From assembly GCA_019454145.1 (NCBI GenBank), contig CP075366.1, forward strand, positions 1,653,564-1,717,563: a DNA stretch of 64,000 nt. Direction: 5' to 3'. Positions 62,793 through 64,000 of this stretch are shown in pieces. The stretch is from Fimbriimonadaceae bacterium (GTDB taxonomy: Bacteria > Armatimonadota > Fimbriimonadia > Fimbriimonadales > Fimbriimonadaceae). The notes beneath the pieces are model-generated. The model did not search any database and was not told the DNA's origin. It worked only from the letters and a program-made list of their open reading frames with translations. Numbering within the stretch: position 1 is the first letter of the stretch; every line of letters starts with the position of its first letter. The translations under genes and the position numbers were made by a program.

Positions 62793-63874
62793 AGTTGCCT
62801 GAGTTTTTCAACGATCTCTCGAGCGGCTTCCGGGTGGGCGTGCGCAACTGCCGCTTTGCTCATCTGTTCCAATTTGCCGCGATCACCGCTCATTTTTTGA
62901 ACAAAAGTACGTAATTCATCTTCACTGCGTAAGATGTCGCCCGCTACAGCATCACGAATAAACTGGGCGTTGCCTTCTTCTTGCCCCGGAATCAAAAACG
63001 GCATATAGACGGCAAACGGAACTCCAACCGCCAACGCTTCAAAGGTGGTCAGCCCACCCGATTTGCCCACTAACAGGTGGGCGCTTCGCATTCGATCAGC
63101 CATTTCCTGTTGTGTGACGTGCCCTAAAACTTCAACAAGTGGATCTGCGCCGAACTCCGTTTCCAGTTCTAACCGAGCGGCTTCATTTCTTCCGGCGATA
63201 ACCGCCACCTTGGCTCCTGCATCCCGCACTGCTTTAACCGCGCCTACCAGTGGGCCGCCCCCAATTCCGCCGCTGCTCATCAAAACTGAAAGGTCTGCGT
63301 TCCAGTCCCGCTCTCCAACTCCGCGAAAAACCGGATGAATTGGTATTCCCGTCACCAAACTATGCCGTCCAATTTTCGGCAGTCGGCGGATCAACACTTC
63401 GCGTGACCATTCTTGGGGGACAAAAAAGTAATCGGGCCGTCCACGTAACCACATCCGATGAACATATAAATCCGTGACAACGATTGCGATTTTGAACCCA
63501 TATTCGCGCCGTAGTGGAACTAACCTCGGCTGAGGAAGGCTGTGCGTGCAAACCACCCAATCAGGCTTAGATTCTTGGATGGCTTGCTCAATCCGGCGGG
63601 TAAACCACCAGTCGAGCCCAGTCTGAAAGCCGTAGTTGAATAACGGGCGATCCGAGCTTCGGTAAAGGTGGCCCCAAACTTCCGGGCGATCTCGCACCAG
63701 CTTTTCATAACCGCCCCGGTACCAACTCCGAAATCCTTTTGGGCTGAAATCAAGGACGTCAACAACTTGCGCAAATAACCCTTGGCTCTCTGCATCGGCC
63801 GCGATCGCGTTTGCCGCCGACATGTGCCCGTTACCAGTAGAAGCCGAGAGAATGAGCAGACGCGGGGATTTCAT
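62789..63874 (-). CDS. MGDG synthase/UgtP-like glycosyltransferase
   Basis: Processive diacylglycerol glycosyltransferase-like enzyme, 361 residues, predicted to make membrane glycolipids. N-terminal LLILSASTGNGHMSAANAIA and VVDVLDFSP match the MGDG synthase N domain. The C-terminal GT28-like half has VLMSSGGIGGGPLVGAVKAV, VLGHVTQQEMADRMRSAHLL and the donor-binding GKSGGLTTFEALAVGVP. The preceding partial gene overlaps it by 4 bp, so the two are co-transcribed. Confidence 0.9.
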   Translation of the reverse strand: MKSPRLLILSASTGNGHMSAANAIAADAESQGLFAQVVDVLDFSPKGFRSWYRGGYEKLVRDRPEVWGHLYRSSDRPLFNYGFQTGLDWWFTRRIEQAIQESKPDWVVCTHSLPQPRLVPLRREYGFKIAIVVTDLYVHRMWLRGRPDYFFVPQEWSREVLIRRLPKIGRHSLVTGIPIHPVFRGVGERDWNADLSVLMSSGGIGGGPLVGAVKAVRDAGAKVAVIAGRNEAARLELETEFGADPLVEVLGHVTQQEMADRMRSAHLLVGKSGGLTTFEALAVGVPFAVYMPFLIPGQEEGNAQFIRDAVAGDILRSEDELRTFVQKMSGDRGKLEQMSKAAVAHAHPEAAREIVEKLRQL

Positions 63875-64000
63875 GAGTTGCGAGCCTCTAGTTTACGTGC
63901 TCGCTTAATTAAAGTCCAGATTCTTCGACGATTGAGCCGTTGCAATAGGGCGCACCAAAAATCTCCCCAAAACACCCACAAAGTAAACGGCAGTGCCAAC
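63871..64000 (-). CDS. C-terminal end of a gene cut by the window edge
   Basis: The minus strand is open from the right edge to a TGA at 63871-63873, which overlaps the ATG of the glycosyltransferase gene (ATGA). The 42 visible residues (LPFTLWVFWGDFWCALLQRL, then a basic tail ending KLEARNS) look like a last membrane helix followed by a cytoplasmic tail. The family cannot be told. The coupling suggests a role linked to glycolipid synthesis. Confidence 0.6.
   Translation of the reverse strand, partial: LALPFTLWVFWGDFWCALLQRLNRRRIWTLIKRARKLEARNS

Overview
The window looks like part of a chromosome from an Armatimonadota-type bacterium, probably near Fimbriimonadia. This is inferred from gene content, not from a database search. 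The clues are three secreted proteins ending in a PEP-CTERM anchor (VPEPATM, a hydrophobic stretch, then Arg/Lys), an alternative complex III respiratory operon, a VanW-type protein, DUF1080 and GH78/GH43 enzymes, futalosine-type menaquinone synthesis and a Bacteroidetes-like arginine operon. Genes are densely packed, with many 4-bp ATGA overlaps. No rRNA, tRNA, CRISPR array, IS element or prophage was recognised.

Layout. 1-5915 (minus): respiratory genes, namely a fused heme A synthase/heme O synthase (CtaA-CtaB), the pentaheme cytochrome ActA and the molybdopterin/Fe-S subunit ActB, whose last codons run off the left edge. 6103-9224 (plus): a phosphodiester glycosidase-like secreted protein, an ALG5-like glycosyltransferase, a methyltransferase and MqnA, the last three overlapping. 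9193-15037: a zincless Fpg glycosylase, a TolB-like lipoprotein, a nitroreductase, a PEP-CTERM protein and an alkylation-repair pair (Ada-AlkA fusion plus Ogt). 15149-23418: exported or glycan-related proteins (a HAF-repeat PEP-CTERM protein, an M60-like metallopeptidase, another PEP-CTERM protein, a GH78 rhamnosidase and a GH43 enzyme). 23458-25254: an AT-rich orphan with a HEPN-like RNxxSHG motif.

25335-34279 is the centrepiece, one tightly overlapping operon: argR, argG, a P-loop protein, argC, argD, an N-acylornithine transcarbamylase, argB, an M20 deacylase and argH. The transcarbamylase has Val90 where acetylornithine enzymes have Glu and the Bacteroides succinylornithine enzyme has Pro, which favours an N-succinylated pathway. 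No recognisable argA, argJ or GNAT acyltransferase is present. A BioD/DUF1611-like P-loop protein sits where Bacteroidetes operons often carry a GNAT gene, so it is a candidate for the missing glutamate acyltransferase.

34291-43176: DUF2071, two small envelope proteins, a KdpD/KdpE-like two-component system with no Kdp ATPase followed by stress-associated genes (BON lipoprotein, cysteine-less DJ-1-like protein, tandem CsbD, DUF1328), an adenosine-deaminase family enzyme and a stand-alone LigD-type 3'-phosphoesterase. 43179-52678: macro domain, M14 peptidase, VanW-glycosyltransferase fusion, methyltransferase, DUF1080, zinc ribbon, S4 protein and an MFS transporter. 52679-55855: two YCII (DGPF) proteins and an ECF42-type sigma factor. 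55852-64000: a redoxin diverging from a cytochrome c protein with a degenerate copper-monooxygenase-like domain, a choice-of-anchor B protein, an alginate-export-like porin, a PQQ-type sugar dehydrogenase, a membrane protein, a UgtP/MGDG-synthase-like glycosyltransferase and the tail of one more gene.

No stretch longer than about 300 bases lacks a gene. The longest gaps (about 5916-6102, 35947-36205 and 59278-59463) hold promoters and, in the last case, inverted repeats.
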